In this document: positions 17,698-27,219 of the stretch, piece by piece
Position numbering within the stretch: position 1 is the first letter of the stretch
How the letters are laid out: each line of letters starts with the position of its first letter
Source: a bacterium A37T11
GTDB lineage: Bacteria > Bacteroidota > Bacteroidia > Sphingobacteriales > Sphingobacteriaceae
Length of the DNA stretch: 64,000 nt
Direction of reading: 5' to 3'
NCBI GenBank assembly: GCA_900109895.1
Contig: FOBR01000011.1
Span: 106,053-170,052 of the forward strand
Position numbers and translations under genes: made by a program
The notes under the pieces: generated by a model
What the model saw: only the letters and a program-made list of their open reading frames with translations
Told to the model about the DNA's origin: nothing
The model's database searches: none

Positions 17698-17767
17698 ACT
17701 AATAACTACCATAAACTGGCAGTTACCCTACGCCTAATGAAGAAAAAATGTAAACTAAAATTATTAA

Positions 17768-18292
17768 TTACTGAAACTGCCTTAAAATGCGCAGTACCTG
17801 GCTCATGTGTTTCTCTACGGTTTTCACTGCAATACCCAATTGTTCTGCAATTTGCCTGTAGCTAAGTTGCTGCTCACGGCTTAGCAGAAACATTGTCCTT
17901 CCTGGTTCAGCAAGTAAATTGATCCTTTGGGTCATTTCTTCAGCAAATTCAACCGTCATATATATGTCTTCGGGATTATACCTGTTGGCTTCAATTAAAT
18001 TGCCCGATCCTGTAGATTCCGTGATTACTTCTCTTGGTTTTTCGTTCCTCAGGTGATTGAGCACCTGGTAGCGCGCTGCCTTTGCCAGGTATTGCCATGC
18101 ACTTTGTTCATCCTCAAAAGTGTTTCCGCGCTCCCATACCGAAAGAAAGATATTTTGTGTCAAATCTTTGGACAAATCTTCGTTACCGCAATATCGCAGG
18201 CAAAGTCGGTATACTTCATCCCAATGTGTATTAAAAAGGCGGATGAAATCCACGTCTATCTCTATATCTTTGCCTGATCTGGGTTTGCCCAT
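17768..18292 (-). CDS. ECF sigma factor (FecI-like)
   Basis: The 174-residue protein has region 2 (about residues 15-80, with HWDEVYRLCLRYCGNEDLSKDLTQNIFLSVWERG) and region 4 (about 115-170, with LLSREQQLSYRQIAEQLGIA and VEKHMSQVL, a helix-turn-helix for the -35 site). It begins the operon with fecR and the TonB receptor, and should drive transcription of the receptor when the FecR signal is relayed. About 70 bp separates it from fecR. Confidence 0.93.
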   Translation of the reverse strand: MGKPRSGKDIEIDVDFIRLFNTHWDEVYRLCLRYCGNEDLSKDLTQNIFLSVWERGNTFEDEQSAWQYLAKAARYQVLNHLRNEKPREVITESTGSGNLIEANRYNPEDIYMTVEFAEEMTQRINLLAEPGRTMFLLSREQQLSYRQIAEQLGIAVKTVEKHMSQVLRILRQFQ

Positions 18293-18575
18293 TTACAACT
18301 ATTATACGTTTAGAATGGGCAAATATAACACTATTTAGAATAATTAAAAATAATACTAATTAAAATGATACTACGTTGGTTCCGGAATGATTTTTATTGG
18401 TATTCCTGCATGGAAAATGAGTCGTTTTTATAAACTAAAACTTATAAATACCGCCTTATTTCAAGGTAATCTGTCTGAAGCGAACTGTATAGAAACGGAT
18501 CTAAATATACTGAACTATTTTAACTGTTAAGACGGTTTGCGCGAAGTGCTCACGGAAATAATTTGGATTATAGGC

Positions 18576-18609
18576 AAAAAAAAAGGTCTTTTTTTAAAAA
18601 GACCTTTTT
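18576..18609 (-). terminator. Rho-independent terminator of tRNA-Asn
   Basis: On the minus strand, downstream of the tRNA, AAAAAGGTC and GACCTTTTT pair, flanked by A/T extensions, and the hairpin ends in nine T residues (complement of the A run at 18576-18584). Confidence 0.8.
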
Positions 18610-18620
18610 CGTTTTATGAG

Positions 18621-18694
18621 CTCCTGAGGCTGGGCTCGAACCAGCGACCCTCTGATTAACAGTCAGATGCTCTAACCGGCTGAGCTACTCAGGA
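18621..18694 (-). tRNA. tRNA-Asn (anticodon GTT)
   Basis: The minus strand reads TCCTGAGTAGCTCAGCCGGT and onward, with acceptor TCCTGAG/CTCAGGA, anticodon stem TCTGA/TCAGA, loop CTGTTAA (anticodon GTT), T loop TTCGAGC and discriminator G. CCA is not encoded. Confidence 0.97.
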
Positions 18695-18789
18695 ATTTTT
18701 ATCCCGGTTAAACGACTATCGCCGTTAGATTGTTCCCTGTTTTTGGGACTGCAATATTCGGAATAATGAATGATATAAACAAAAAATAT

Positions 18790-19433
18790 TTACAGAAAAT
18801 TTAAATAAAATCCGACACTTATGGATGCACTGCTGAGCGTAAATGTTTTAGCTCTTTTTTCTTCGAGTCCGGCACCCAAATCGACTTGAAATTCATGGTT
18901 TCTAACCTTGAGCCTGGGGCTGAAAAAATTATATCCCATACGGATGTACCATTTTTTGCCAAATTGGATCTTGGTGCCAACCTCCTGAGCGTAGCCCCAA
19001 CCGGACAAATAAGTTTCTCCGGCTTGCTCCCCTTCATCGTCACCATAGGTGTCAAAATTTGCAGCATATACTATATTAACTTTGCAATAGGGCATAAATG
19101 TGGTTTTACCGATATAAAAAACGTCATATTGAATTTCAGGGCCAAAGCTGAATATTCCCAGGTATTCCGTGTAGTTATCTGGAAGCTCGTGTATGCTGAT
19201 ATCAGCCTCTATGCCCGCTTTTACCCAGAGCCGGTTTTCAGCATCAAGTGTCCATTTGGGGCCCGCACTTATTTTTAGGGCAGCCGGAAAATATCTTTGG
19301 TTGGAGCGGAGGTATAAATGGATATGCCAAGATCCATCTCAATACCTTTTAAGTGCTCAATTTGTGCTTTGCAGTTTAATTGAAACACGAAAACCCCAAT
19401 AATTATAAATGGTATCAAAGAAACATGTTTCAT
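18790..19433 (-). pseudogene. Outer-membrane beta-barrel protein, broken by one missing base
   Basis: A 52-codon first part starts at ATG 19433 with a signal peptide (MKHVSLIPFIIIGVFVFQ, ending near CKAQ) and stops at TAA 19275-19277. A second frame, open from about 19335 to 18790, continues the same protein: PAALKISAGPKWTLDAENRL, then WVKAGIEADISIHE and a C-terminal SASISVGFYLNFL typical of a barrel strand. One extra T in the four-T run at 19288-19291 (minus strand) would join them as DIFPAALKISAG, giving about 213 residues. It is either a real pseudogene or a base-calling error. The family is unknown; the product would sit in the outer membrane. Confidence 0.7.
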
Positions 19434-19508
19434 TTAATTGCGTTGATTTTTTGTAAACATGCGAATATAGAAAACTATTGCCTAATTTAGCACCCCCAAA
19501 ATGATTGT

Positions 19509-20468
19509 ATGGAAACGATATTTGATTTTGAAAAGCCCATTGCGGATTTGCAATTGCAAATAGATAAGGTGAAACAGGTGGCTGAAAAAACAAAGGTGGA
19601 TATGTCTGCCACACTTCTGGAATTAGATGAAAAGTTAGAGGCTAAACGTAAGGAGATTTATGAAAATATGACTGGCTGGCAAAATGTCCAAATGTCGAGG
19701 CATCCAAGCAGGCCGCAGACGCTTGATTATATTCAAATGATGTGTGAAAATTTTATTGAATTGCACGGTGACCGAACCGTGGGAGACGATAAAGCCATCG
19801 TTGGAGGTTTTGCCACCATTGGGGAACATTCAGTCATGATTATTGGCCATCAAAAAGGGAAAAATACAAAAGAGCGCCAATACCGTAATTTTGGAATGGC
19901 CAATCCGGAAGGTTATCGAAAAGCACTGCGCTTAATGAAACTGGCCGAGAAATTTAATAAACCTGTGGTTACGCTGATTGATACGATCGGAGCTTTTCCG
20001 GGTATAGAGGCTGAAGAACGCGGACAAGGGGAGGCTATAGCCAGGAATTTGTTGGAGATGTCCGTGTTGCAGGTGCCTATTATCTGCATAGTTATTGGTG
20101 AAGGAGCATCAGGTGGAGCTTTGGGTATTGGTGTTGGGGACCGGGTATATATGCTGGAGCATACTTGGTATTCAGTCATTTCTCCAGAATCTTGCTCATC
20201 CATATTATGGAGAAGTTGGGATTACAAAGAAAAAGCCGCAGAAAGCCTTAAATTGACTTCAGAAAATATGCTGACCAATAAGCTTATCGATGGGGTTATT
20301 CCCGAACCCCTGGGAGGTGCTCATAATAATCCCGAAAAAATGGCTGCTACTATTAAAGAACAGGTTTTAACGGATATCAAAGATCTTCTTAAAAAGAAAA
20401 AGGACAAATTGGTGGAAGAGCGTATTGATAAATTTTGTCATATGGGAGTAGTGATAGAAGGATCCTAA
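19509..20468 (+). CDS. accA: Acetyl-CoA carboxylase carboxyltransferase subunit alpha
   Basis: AccA pairs with AccD to transfer the carboxyl group from biotin carrier protein to acetyl-CoA, the first step of fatty-acid synthesis. The 319-residue sequence has an N-terminal helical part, then [20 protein letters not shown], the oxyanion-type [20 protein letters not shown], and [20 protein letters not shown] and [20 protein letters not shown]. The length is normal. accD and accBC are not in the window. Confidence 0.97.
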   Translation: METIFDFEKPIADLQLQIDKVKQVAEKTKVDMSATLLELDEKLEAKRKEIYENMTGWQNVQMSRHPSRPQTLDYIQMMCENFIELHGDRTVGDDKAIVGGFATIGEHSVMIIGHQKGKNTKERQYRNFGMANPEGYRKALRLMKLAEKFNKPVVTLIDTIGAFPGIEAEERGQGEAIARNLLEMSVLQVPIICIVIGEGASGGALGIGVGDRVYMLEHTWYSVISPESCSSILWRSWDYKEKAAESLKLTSENMLTNKLIDGVIPEPLGGAHNNPEKMAATIKEQVLTDIKDLLKKKKDKLVEERIDKFCHMGVVIEGS

Positions 20469-20482
20469 AGATCCTTTATGAC

Positions 20483-20836
20483 CTAAGCTGAAAAAGACGT
20501 ACCGCAACCACAAGTTTTAGATGCATTTGGATTGTTGAACACAAACCCCCGGGAATTGAGGCCGTGTTGAAAATCGATTTCCATGCCTGCCAGATACAGT
20601 CCATGTGCCTTATTCATGTATATACGGATGCCTGATAGCTCAAACTCACTATCGCCATCTTTTTTTTGATCAAAACCCAGAATATAGTTCATGCCAGCAC
20701 ATCCGCCGCCTTCAACACCTACCCGAAGTCCAAAATCTTCTGTTATTTCCTGTTGTTCGCGTAGCTTTTTAAGTTCTTTGATGGCGCCATCTGTCAGCGA
20801 GACCGGAGCCGATGCAGTTAATATAGCTGTGTCCAT
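20483..20836 (-). CDS. Iron-sulfur cluster assembly protein, IscA/ErpA/SufA type
   Basis: A-type carriers deliver Fe-S clusters to apoproteins. The 117-residue protein has the three ligand cysteines in the expected places: Cys46 in VEGGGCAGM, and Cys109 and Cys111 in KTCGCGTSF. It is convergent with accA (14 bp between stops). Which A-type protein it is cannot be told from one gene; no isc or suf operon is adjacent. Confidence 0.92.
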   Translation of the reverse strand: MDTAILTASAPVSLTDGAIKELKKLREQQEITEDFGLRVGVEGGGCAGMNYILGFDQKKDGDSEFELSGIRIYMNKAHGLYLAGMEIDFQHGLNSRGFVFNNPNASKTCGCGTSFSA

Positions 20837-21259
20837 GATCTTAATTTCATTAAATTATATTGTTATTATACAAAATTAATTAATTTTATTCAAATTAAGG
20901 GATGCTTTCCAATTATGACGATTTTTAAACATTCCTCGTTAATGAAAAAAAATACGATAGTTTGAATAATTATTGTTAACTTACCTCCCTTAAGTTAGAC
21001 GCTTAACAGCCGTTAAATATTGAAAAATTTAGGTGCAATTCGTAAAAAAAATTTGGGAATGTTGATAATTATTTTTACTGAGAATTTCTAGCTTGATTAT
21101 TGGCCAATTTTATATTTATTCTACTGATTTACATTGTTTTAAATGATTATTAAAATTTTTATTTTTTAACTGGTTTATTTTTGTCATCTTCGATTCTCGA
21201 AAAGGTTATTAACATTTTTAGAGATCTGATTTGGTTATCAATTTATTAGAAGATACGGT
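20837..21259. other. AT-rich gap upstream of dnaA
   Basis: This 423-bp stretch lies between the divergent iscA-type gene and dnaA. It is rich in A/T runs. I find no exact DnaA box (TTATCCACA); the nearest match is TTATTAACA near 21206, with two mismatches. A TATTTTTG element at 21176-21183 could be the -7 site of dnaA, but no TTG is found at the right distance. No gene is apparent. Confidence 0.5.
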
Positions 21260-22687
21260 ATGGAAAAAACGAGTACGGGTGTGTGGAACAGTTGCCTTCA
21301 AATCATTAAAGACAACATTCCGGCGCAAAGTTTTAAAACATGGTTTGAGCCTATTAAGGCCTTGCGTCTGGAAGGAAATATCCTGACTATACAAGTACCC
21401 AGTTTATTCTTTTATGAATGGCTCGAAGAGCATTATGTAGGTTTATTGCGTAAAACAGTAAAAAAACAATTAGGTGATAGTGGCAGGCTCGAATACAATA
21501 TAGTGGTTGAAAAATCGTCTAATAGTAATCCATATACGACGAATATGCCTTCAAATGGAAATGGTGCAGAAGGTAAACGGCAATCAATGCCGGTACCTGT
21601 GGCTTTAAATAAAGACATTAAAAATCCTTTTGTTATCCCTGGTTTAAAGAAATTGCAGGTCGATCCGCAATTGAACCAGAACTATACCTTTGATAATTTT
21701 ATTGAAGGCGACTGTAATCGTTTGGCCAGATCTGCTGGATATGCCGTCGCCACCAAGCCAGGAGGTACCTCATTTAACCCGCTTATGTTATACGGTGGAG
21801 TAGGTCTGGGTAAAACACACCTTGCCCAAGCTATCGGCAATGAAATTAAAAGGATCCTTCCTGATAAGCTGGTGATCTATGTGTCCTGCGAAAAATTTTG
21901 CCAGCAATTTGTCGATTCGTTAAAAAACAACACCATCAACGATTTTGTAAATTTTTACCAGGCGATGGATATTATCATAATGGATGATGTGCATAATTTT
22001 TCTGGAAAAGATAAAACCCAGGATATTTTCTTCCATATATTTAACCACCTCCATCAGTCAGGCAAACAGATCATCCTCACGTCTGATAAACCCCCTAAAG
22101 ACCTGGCAGGCCTCGAAGAGCGATTGTTGAGCCGCTTTAAATGGGGATTGTCGGCAGATATGCAGGTTCCTGATCTGGAGACACGGATGGCCATATTAAA
22201 GAAAAAAATGTATACGGACGGAATTGAACTGCCGAATGAGGTGGTTGAATACGTAGCCAATAACATTGATAATAACGTGCGTGAGTTGGAGGGGGCAATG
22301 GTATCTTTGCTGGCACAAGCTACGCTTAATAAAAAGGAGATTGACCTGAACCTGGCCAAATCCATGCTAAAGAACTTCATTAAGAATGCGAACAAAGAGA
22401 TATCTATGGATTATATCCAGAAGTTGGTATGTGAGTATTTTGAAGTACCTGTAGAAATGGTAAAATCAAAAACAAGAAAACGTGAAATAGTTCAGGCTCG
22501 CCAAATTTCAATGTATTTGGCCAAAAGCCATACCAAAACTTCTTTAAAGTCCATCGGTGAGTTTTTTGGTGGCCGTGACCATTCTACAGTGATCTATGCT
22601 TGCCAAACAGTAGAGGACCTCATCGATACAGACAAAAAGTTTAAGGCATATGTGCATGACATTCAAAAGAAATTAAGAATGTCTTAA
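21260..22687 (+). CDS. dnaA: Chromosomal replication initiator protein DnaA
   Basis: DnaA binds the origin, opens it and loads the helicase. The 475-residue protein has domain I at the start (SCLQIIKDNIPAQSFKTWFE), a variable domain II, an AAA+ ATPase with Walker A GGVGLGKTHL (about 178-187) and Walker B IIIMDDVHNF (about 236-245), and domain IV with the DNA-binding signature GRDHSTVIYA (about 437). The length is normal. Neither dnaN nor gyrB lies next to it, which is common in Bacteroidota. A hairpin terminator follows. Confidence 0.98.
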   Translation: MEKTSTGVWNSCLQIIKDNIPAQSFKTWFEPIKALRLEGNILTIQVPSLFFYEWLEEHYVGLLRKTVKKQLGDSGRLEYNIVVEKSSNSNPYTTNMPSNGNGAEGKRQSMPVPVALNKDIKNPFVIPGLKKLQVDPQLNQNYTFDNFIEGDCNRLARSAGYAVATKPGGTSFNPLMLYGGVGLGKTHLAQAIGNEIKRILPDKLVIYVSCEKFCQQFVDSLKNNTINDFVNFYQAMDIIIMDDVHNFSGKDKTQDIFFHIFNHLHQSGKQIILTSDKPPKDLAGLEERLLSRFKWGLSADMQVPDLETRMAILKKKMYTDGIELPNEVVEYVANNIDNNVRELEGAMVSLLAQATLNKKEIDLNLAKSMLKNFIKNANKEISMDYIQKLVCEYFEVPVEMVKSKTRKREIVQARQISMYLAKSHTKTSLKSIGEFFGGRDHSTVIYACQTVEDLIDTDKKFKAYVHDIQKKLRMS

Positions 22688-22739
22688 ATGAATGATGGGT
22701 TATGAATGATGAATTAATAGTTTTTCCATTCATCATTAT

Positions 22740-22779
22740 AAACAAAGAAGCCGGACCCTAAAGTCCGGCTTCTTTGTTT
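22740..22779. terminator. Bidirectional terminator between dnaA and hsp20
   Basis: AAACAAAGAAGCCGGAC (22740-22756) and GTCCGGCTTCTTTGTTT (22763-22779) form a perfect 17-bp stem with a 6-nt loop. It lies just after dnaA and at the end of the convergent hsp20 gene. Confidence 0.9.
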
Positions 22780-23215
22780 ATTTCACTTCAATCTGTTTTG
22801 CAACTACCTTTGCTTCTTCTTTCTTGGCCACGGTCAGGAAAAGTACGCCGTCTTTATAGCTGGCTTCAATCTTTTCCTGATCAATGCTGTCAGGAAGCGT
22901 GAATGAACGTTGGAAGGATGAGTAGCTGTATTCTCGTTTGCTATAGCGTTTGCCTTCTTCTTCTGATTCAGACTTCTTTTCTGCAGAAATAGTCAATACA
23001 TCGTCTTCCACATTAATCTTGAAATCTTCCTTAGCTAACCCGGGTGCAGCCAATTCTATTTGGTATGCATCTTCTTTTTCTGCAATATTTACAGCAGGTA
23101 CTTTAGCAACAAATGGGTCACGACCTAATGAGTCTGTAAATAAGCTATCAAATAAATTGTTTACCCAAGGGTTAACTGCTTTGTGTTGATTGCCGTTAAA
23201 TTTTACTAGTGTCAT
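22778..23215 (-). CDS. Small heat-shock protein (Hsp20/alpha-crystallin)
   Basis: The 145-residue protein holds unfolding proteins in solution for later refolding. It has an N-terminal arm with NPWVNNLFDSLFTDSLG, the alpha-crystallin domain (about 40-135, with YQIELAAPGLAKEDFKINVE and the late motif YKDGVLFLTVAKKEE) and a short basic C-terminus. An AGGAG ribosome-binding site lies about 10 nt before the ATG, unusual for this strain, which mostly lacks such sites. Confidence 0.95.
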   Translation of the reverse strand: MTLVKFNGNQHKAVNPWVNNLFDSLFTDSLGRDPFVAKVPAVNIAEKEDAYQIELAAPGLAKEDFKINVEDDVLTISAEKKSESEEEGKRYSKREYSYSSFQRSFTLPDSIDQEKIEASYKDGVLFLTVAKKEEAKVVAKQIEVK

Positions 23216-23384
23216 TTTAAAATCTCCTATTAATTTATGTTTCTAACTATTTTTTTAAACTTACGATTGGATTTATTCAAACCATGTACCAGTGCAAAAA
23301 AAATAAAAAAAAGCCTAATTTTTATGACAAATAGTCATGAAAATATAAACAAGCATGTCATAATTTCATGATTTGGCATTACGT

Positions 23385-23768
23385 TTAGATTTTCCAGTTG
23401 AGAGTTACAGTTGCTTGGGCTAAATCTCCTCCGAAAGGGGGATGTGTTTTCCGGATGCTTATACTGATCTCATTTGCCTGCGGATAAGAATTACGGACTC
23501 GCAATAAAATGTCACTAGCCACTGTTTCAAGCAATTTTCGGGGAATTGACATCGCGGTTTTGCTGATTTCATACAGTTGGGCATAATTGATGGTATCATC
23601 TAGTTGTTCCTCAATTTCAGACGCATTGGGTAAATTGGGCGAAAGGGCCATATGGGCCGTAACGCTGACTAAAAATTCATTTCCCAAAACCTGTTCTTCG
23701 GGATAATATCCGTGGTAGGCAAAAAAACGTGCTTCGGTAAGCGAAATAACTAGTTGCAACAATTCCAT
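23385..23768 (-). CDS. folB: Dihydroneopterin aldolase
   Basis: FolB cleaves dihydroneopterin to hydroxymethyl-dihydropterin in folate synthesis. The protein has the family features ARFFAYHGYYPEEQVLGNEF near the start (with the tyrosine and glutamate of the active site), DDTINYAQLYEI and the late lysine in SISIRKTHPPFGGD. ATG at 23768 is preferred over the one two codons upstream, as homologous proteins begin close to the conserved strand. It is divergent from the DUF1080 gene. Confidence 0.9.
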   Translation of the reverse strand: MELLQLVISLTEARFFAYHGYYPEEQVLGNEFLVSVTAHMALSPNLPNASEIEEQLDDTINYAQLYEISKTAMSIPRKLLETVASDILLRVRNSYPQANEISISIRKTHPPFGGDLAQATVTLNWKI

Positions 23769-23920
23769 TAACAAACCTAACTATTTTTCTTTAGCTCATT
23801 AATATTATTCGGATAATTGTATTTTTACCAACGAATTTATCGTTTATAAATCCATATCACCCCGATTATCCGGTATGTAGCAAACGTTATAATCAGTTTT
23901 ATTTTATAAAATTTTCAGAT

Positions 23921-24682
23921 ATGAATAAGTATTTAAGAACAAGCTTACTTGCCCTAATGGCGGTGCCCGCATTTGCACAAGAAAAAGCAAAACCAGAAGA
24001 CACCGAAATTTACGAACCTGTTCCGCCTGTAGTATCGGCATTGCCTGGTCAGATACCGTCAGATGCGGTGGTGTTGTTTGATGGAAAAAATCTGGACAAA
24101 TGGGCTTCATCAAGTGATCCATCGAAAGCTGCGGCCTGGCCAATTGCTGATGGTGCTTTTACGGTGGATAAAAAGTTTGGCGGGATCTCAACCAAACAAA
24201 AATTTGAAGACTACCAGCTTCATTTAGAATTTAAGATTCCGGAAGGCATCCATGGCGAAGGGCAGGGTAGGGGCAATAGTGGAGTCTTTTTAGCTTCAAC
24301 CGGTCCCGGCGATGAAGGTTATGAACTTCAGGTATTGGATTCGTACAACAATAAAACTTATGTCAATGGACAGGTAGGATCTATTTATAAGCAAGCTGTG
24401 CCTTTGGCCAATCCATCAAGGCCTAATGGTGAGTGGCAGGTATATGATGTTCTTTGGACTGCTCCCCGGTTTGAAGCCGATGGTACGCTTAAATCTCCTG
24501 CTAAAGTGACGGTATTCCTAAACGGGGTGGTCGTACAATATGATTTTGTGTTAAAAGGATTGACACAATATATTGGCCAACCAACCTATAAAGCTCACGG
24601 AGCTTCTCCCATTCGGTTGCAGGCCCATGGAGACAAAAGTGAACCCATTAGCTTTAGAAATATTTGGGTAAGGCCGCTTTAA
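23921..24682 (+). CDS. Secreted DUF1080 protein (3-keto-disaccharide hydrolase type)
   Basis: The 253-residue protein has a signal peptide ending near PAFAQE (residue about 22), then a laminin-G/concanavalin-like DUF1080 domain with VVLFDGKNLDKWASS, EFKIPEGIHGEGQGRGNSGVF, QVLDSYNNKTYVNGQVGSIY and PISFRNIWVRPL. Family members cleave 3-keto-glycosides or bind sugars in the periplasm or outside. The substrate here cannot be told. No sugar-utilisation cluster surrounds it. Confidence 0.9.
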   Translation: MNKYLRTSLLALMAVPAFAQEKAKPEDTEIYEPVPPVVSALPGQIPSDAVVLFDGKNLDKWASSSDPSKAAAWPIADGAFTVDKKFGGISTKQKFEDYQLHLEFKIPEGIHGEGQGRGNSGVFLASTGPGDEGYELQVLDSYNNKTYVNGQVGSIYKQAVPLANPSRPNGEWQVYDVLWTAPRFEADGTLKSPAKVTVFLNGVVVQYDFVLKGLTQYIGQPTYKAHGASPIRLQAHGDKSEPISFRNIWVRPL

Positions 24683-24687
24683 AATAA

Positions 24688-24764
24688 AAAAAGGCCGGTA
24701 CTGGTAATGACCGCTTTAACTTCGAATCAGGCTTGCGGCAAAAACAGTATCGGCTTTTTTGTTA
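24688..24764. terminator. Long imperfect hairpin between convergent genes
   Basis: AAAAAAGGCCGGTACTG on the left pairs, with a bulge, with CAGTATCGGCTTTTTT on the right, closing a loop with an inner CCGC/GCGG pair. T-rich ends on both strands suit a bidirectional terminator. Confidence 0.6.
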
Positions 24765-24774
24765 GTGGAAGCTG

Positions 24775-25683
24775 TTAATAAATTTTTTCAGGATAAGTAC
24801 CGTTAGCCACCAAGGTTGCAATACACTCCTGGACAATTGGTTTATCTTCTTTATAGGTAACCCCAAACCATTTTTCTGACGTCGGGATTACCTTAAAAGC
24901 AGTTTTTTCCGCTTTGATCAGTTCATCTGCCACAGATGGAATATAAAATTCTGATTTTGGTTTATCTTCGTTCTTGCTCACAAATTCCACAAACAACCGC
25001 TCACATTCTTTAAAAACAATAGGTGTGTATCCCCAAAAATTCATTGACACGCGAGTATCTATAGGTAATTCGGTTTCTACGCCATCTTCTTCAAAAAAGA
25101 TCTTTTTTCCACCTTCAACTCCCTTAAAATAGACCTTGGTACGCTCTGTGATTCCAGTGAGAGCCCCATCCTTACTCACTTGGCAAACACCACGGGAAAC
25201 TGTTCCATAATCAGAAAGCGTATTAGCTATTTGATAGCCGATCATAGAAAACTGATCATCTGTGACCTCGTTAATTAAGAAGTCTGCCATTTTTTTAAAC
25301 GCATCATAACCATAAAAATCATCAGCGTTAATCACGCAAAAAGGTTCGTGTATCTGGTCCTTGGCACAAAGAACTGCATGACCTGTACCCCATGGCTTCT
25401 CGCGATAGATCTCTTTATTGATGCCAAACTTTTTAAGATCAAAATCCTGATAAACATAGTCAGTTGCTATGCGGCCTGCTAGTTTAGGTTCAAAGATGGC
25501 CTTAAAATTATCGGCAAACTCCTCTTTGATAATAAAGCTGACCTTTCCAAAACCCGCACGTATGGCATCGTAAATCGAGTAATCAATGATGGTTTCACCA
25601 TTAGGGCCAAAGCCATCAATCTGTTTCATGCTGCCGTATCGGCTGGCCATTCCTGCTGCCAGGATCAATAAGGTGGGTTTCAT
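24775..25683 (-). CDS. Sugar-phosphate nucleotidyltransferase
   Basis: The 302-residue protein opens with LLILAAGMASRYGSMKQIDG, the nucleotide-binding signature of NDP-sugar pyrophosphorylases, followed by GPNGETIIDYSIYDA, a central VINADDFYGYDAF (metal-binding aspartates) and WGTGHAVLCA. It probably makes an NDP-sugar from a sugar-1-phosphate, but the sugar is unknown. DUF3078 follows (35 bp upstream on this strand). No glycosyltransferase is adjacent. Confidence 0.85.
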   Translation of the reverse strand: MKPTLLILAAGMASRYGSMKQIDGFGPNGETIIDYSIYDAIRAGFGKVSFIIKEEFADNFKAIFEPKLAGRIATDYVYQDFDLKKFGINKEIYREKPWGTGHAVLCAKDQIHEPFCVINADDFYGYDAFKKMADFLINEVTDDQFSMIGYQIANTLSDYGTVSRGVCQVSKDGALTGITERTKVYFKGVEGGKKIFFEEDGVETELPIDTRVSMNFWGYTPIVFKECERLFVEFVSKNEDKPKSEFYIPSVADELIKAEKTAFKVIPTSEKWFGVTYKEDKPIVQECIATLVANGTYPEKIY

Positions 25684-25717
25684 TTAATAATGATGGGATA
25701 TGAATAATGGATGACTC

Positions 25718-26602
25718 TTAAAATTTATAGGTAAAGCCCGCACCAACGATTTGTTTTACCTGCAAACGGGCACCTCCAGGTATGGAAGAGTTTTCTGGTG
25801 TGAATTTCGTATTGTCGTCATAAAGCAGCTGTACCCCTGCATTGACAGATATAAACTTATTTACTTTCATAAACAGGTTCAATGTATAATCTACGTCAAC
25901 ATTTTGTGGTTTTTCCGTGTAATTTGAATAGAGTTTCAAAATATTTTCAAGTGCGACGTTTTGCATAATGTCTACCTTATAATAGGCATCGAATGAGGCA
26001 CCAAATTCAAAACGGGAGCTTTTTCCAGGATCTAATCCATATTTAGTAGCCAGGGAATCGATGCCAACAAAAACAAAACGTGCAGCAGCTGGAGATAGGT
26101 TGAAACGGAAATTATCTGACTTTTTATAAGCGAAACCAGGACCAAAACTTAAATAGGCTGGTGCGAAAGCCCCTGATATAACTTTTTTGGTGTTATTGTC
26201 ATCGTTGTATTCATATCCCTTTGCAAACTGGGTGTTAAAGTTCATAAAAAAAGTATACAACCAATGTTCTGCCGCTTTGTAACCCAATAAACTATTTAAA
26301 ATTACGCGGTCATCGTTTTTCCGCCATCCGGTTTCTTCTTGTTTTGAAAGGCCATAACCCGCAATAACTTTGTTATCCCAGCTCCATTTGTCCTTTGCGT
26401 AGTTAAAGTCATAATTAAACACCAGGTTGGCGGCAAAGGCATTATTGCCACCAGCTGCCCAATTAGAAAATGAGCTCTGGTTAATTAAAAAAGTGTTCTC
26501 ACCGTGTATTTTCCAGGCAGAATCAGCAACAGGAACATCCTGCGCACGCAACTGTAATGAGAGTAATATGGCAGCGCCAAATGTAAAAAGTACCTTCTTC
26601 AT
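25718..26602 (-). CDS. DUF3078 outer-membrane beta-barrel protein
   Basis: The protein has a signal peptide (MKKVLFTFGAAILLSLQLRA, cleaved near AQD) and a barrel-like body with alternating strands; the segment GENTFLINQSSFSNWAAGGNNAFA and the final VKQIVGAGFTYKF are typical of the DUF3078 family of Bacteroidota. The ATG at 26602 is preferred, as the signal peptide begins there. Function is unknown. It is divergent from rlmH. Confidence 0.87.
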   Translation of the reverse strand: MKKVLFTFGAAILLSLQLRAQDVPVADSAWKIHGENTFLINQSSFSNWAAGGNNAFAANLVFNYDFNYAKDKWSWDNKVIAGYGLSKQEETGWRKNDDRVILNSLLGYKAAEHWLYTFFMNFNTQFAKGYEYNDDNNTKKVISGAFAPAYLSFGPGFAYKKSDNFRFNLSPAAARFVFVGIDSLATKYGLDPGKSSRFEFGASFDAYYKVDIMQNVALENILKLYSNYTEKPQNVDVDYTLNLFMKVNKFISVNAGVQLLYDDNTKFTPENSSIPGGARLQVKQIVGAGFTYKF

Positions 26603-26699
26603 GATTGTCATTTTTTATGTGATGCGGCCAAACTTAGAAAAAAATGGGTTTTAATACAACTCGGATGCACAAATAAGCTTTTTTGGTTATGTTTGTAAC

Positions 26700-27173
26700 A
26701 TGATCATCCGTTTATTATGCATCGGTAAGACCGATGAGGGTTGGCTGCAAGATGGGATCAGTAAGTATGAGAAACGATTGAAGCACTATGCAAATTTTTC
26801 GCTGGAGATCATTCCTGATGTGAAGCAGGCTAAAAACCTTTCCAATGAACAATTAAAGGTTAAAGAAGGTGAATTACTATTGAAACAACTTAATACTGCT
26901 GACCAGGTGATCTTACTGGATGAACATGGGGAACAAATGCGTTCTATAGAATTTGCCCGTTACCTGGATAAGAAAATGACGGCCGGAGTACAACGGCTGG
27001 TGTTTATCATAGGCGGGCCTTATGGATTTAGTGATGCAGTTTACCAACGGGCCACTGGCCAGTTATCGTTATCCAAACTAACCTTTTCCCACCAAATGAT
27101 CCGCTTATTTTTTACCGAACAGTTATACCGGTCTTTCAGCATCCTAAAGGGAGAGCCCTACCATCATGAATAA
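26700..27173 (+). CDS. rlmH: 23S rRNA (pseudouridine1915-N3)-methyltransferase
   Basis: RlmH methylates pseudouridine 1915 in helix 69 of 23S rRNA. The 157-residue SPOUT-class protein ends with the conserved FIIGGPYGFSDAVYQRA, then LSKLTFSHQMIRLFFTEQLY and GEPYHHE, which form the trefoil knot and SAM site. Length and motifs are as expected. Confidence 0.97.
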   Translation: MIIRLLCIGKTDEGWLQDGISKYEKRLKHYANFSLEIIPDVKQAKNLSNEQLKVKEGELLLKQLNTADQVILLDEHGEQMRSIEFARYLDKKMTAGVQRLVFIIGGPYGFSDAVYQRATGQLSLSKLTFSHQMIRLFFTEQLYRSFSILKGEPYHHE

Positions 27174-27219
27174 ACTGGCGGTTGTGGAAAAATGAATTTT
27201 TTTGCATCATCCATTATAA

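Noticed and set aside
18387..18530. A 47-codon ORF on the plus strand in the gap between the sigma-factor gene and tRNA-Asn.
   Set aside because: No family resemblance, no promoter or ribosome-binding site seen, and the length is within chance for an AT-rich gap.
21200..21215. TTATTAACA as a DnaA box.
   Set aside because: Two mismatches from the consensus in an AT-rich stretch, with no further copies close by.
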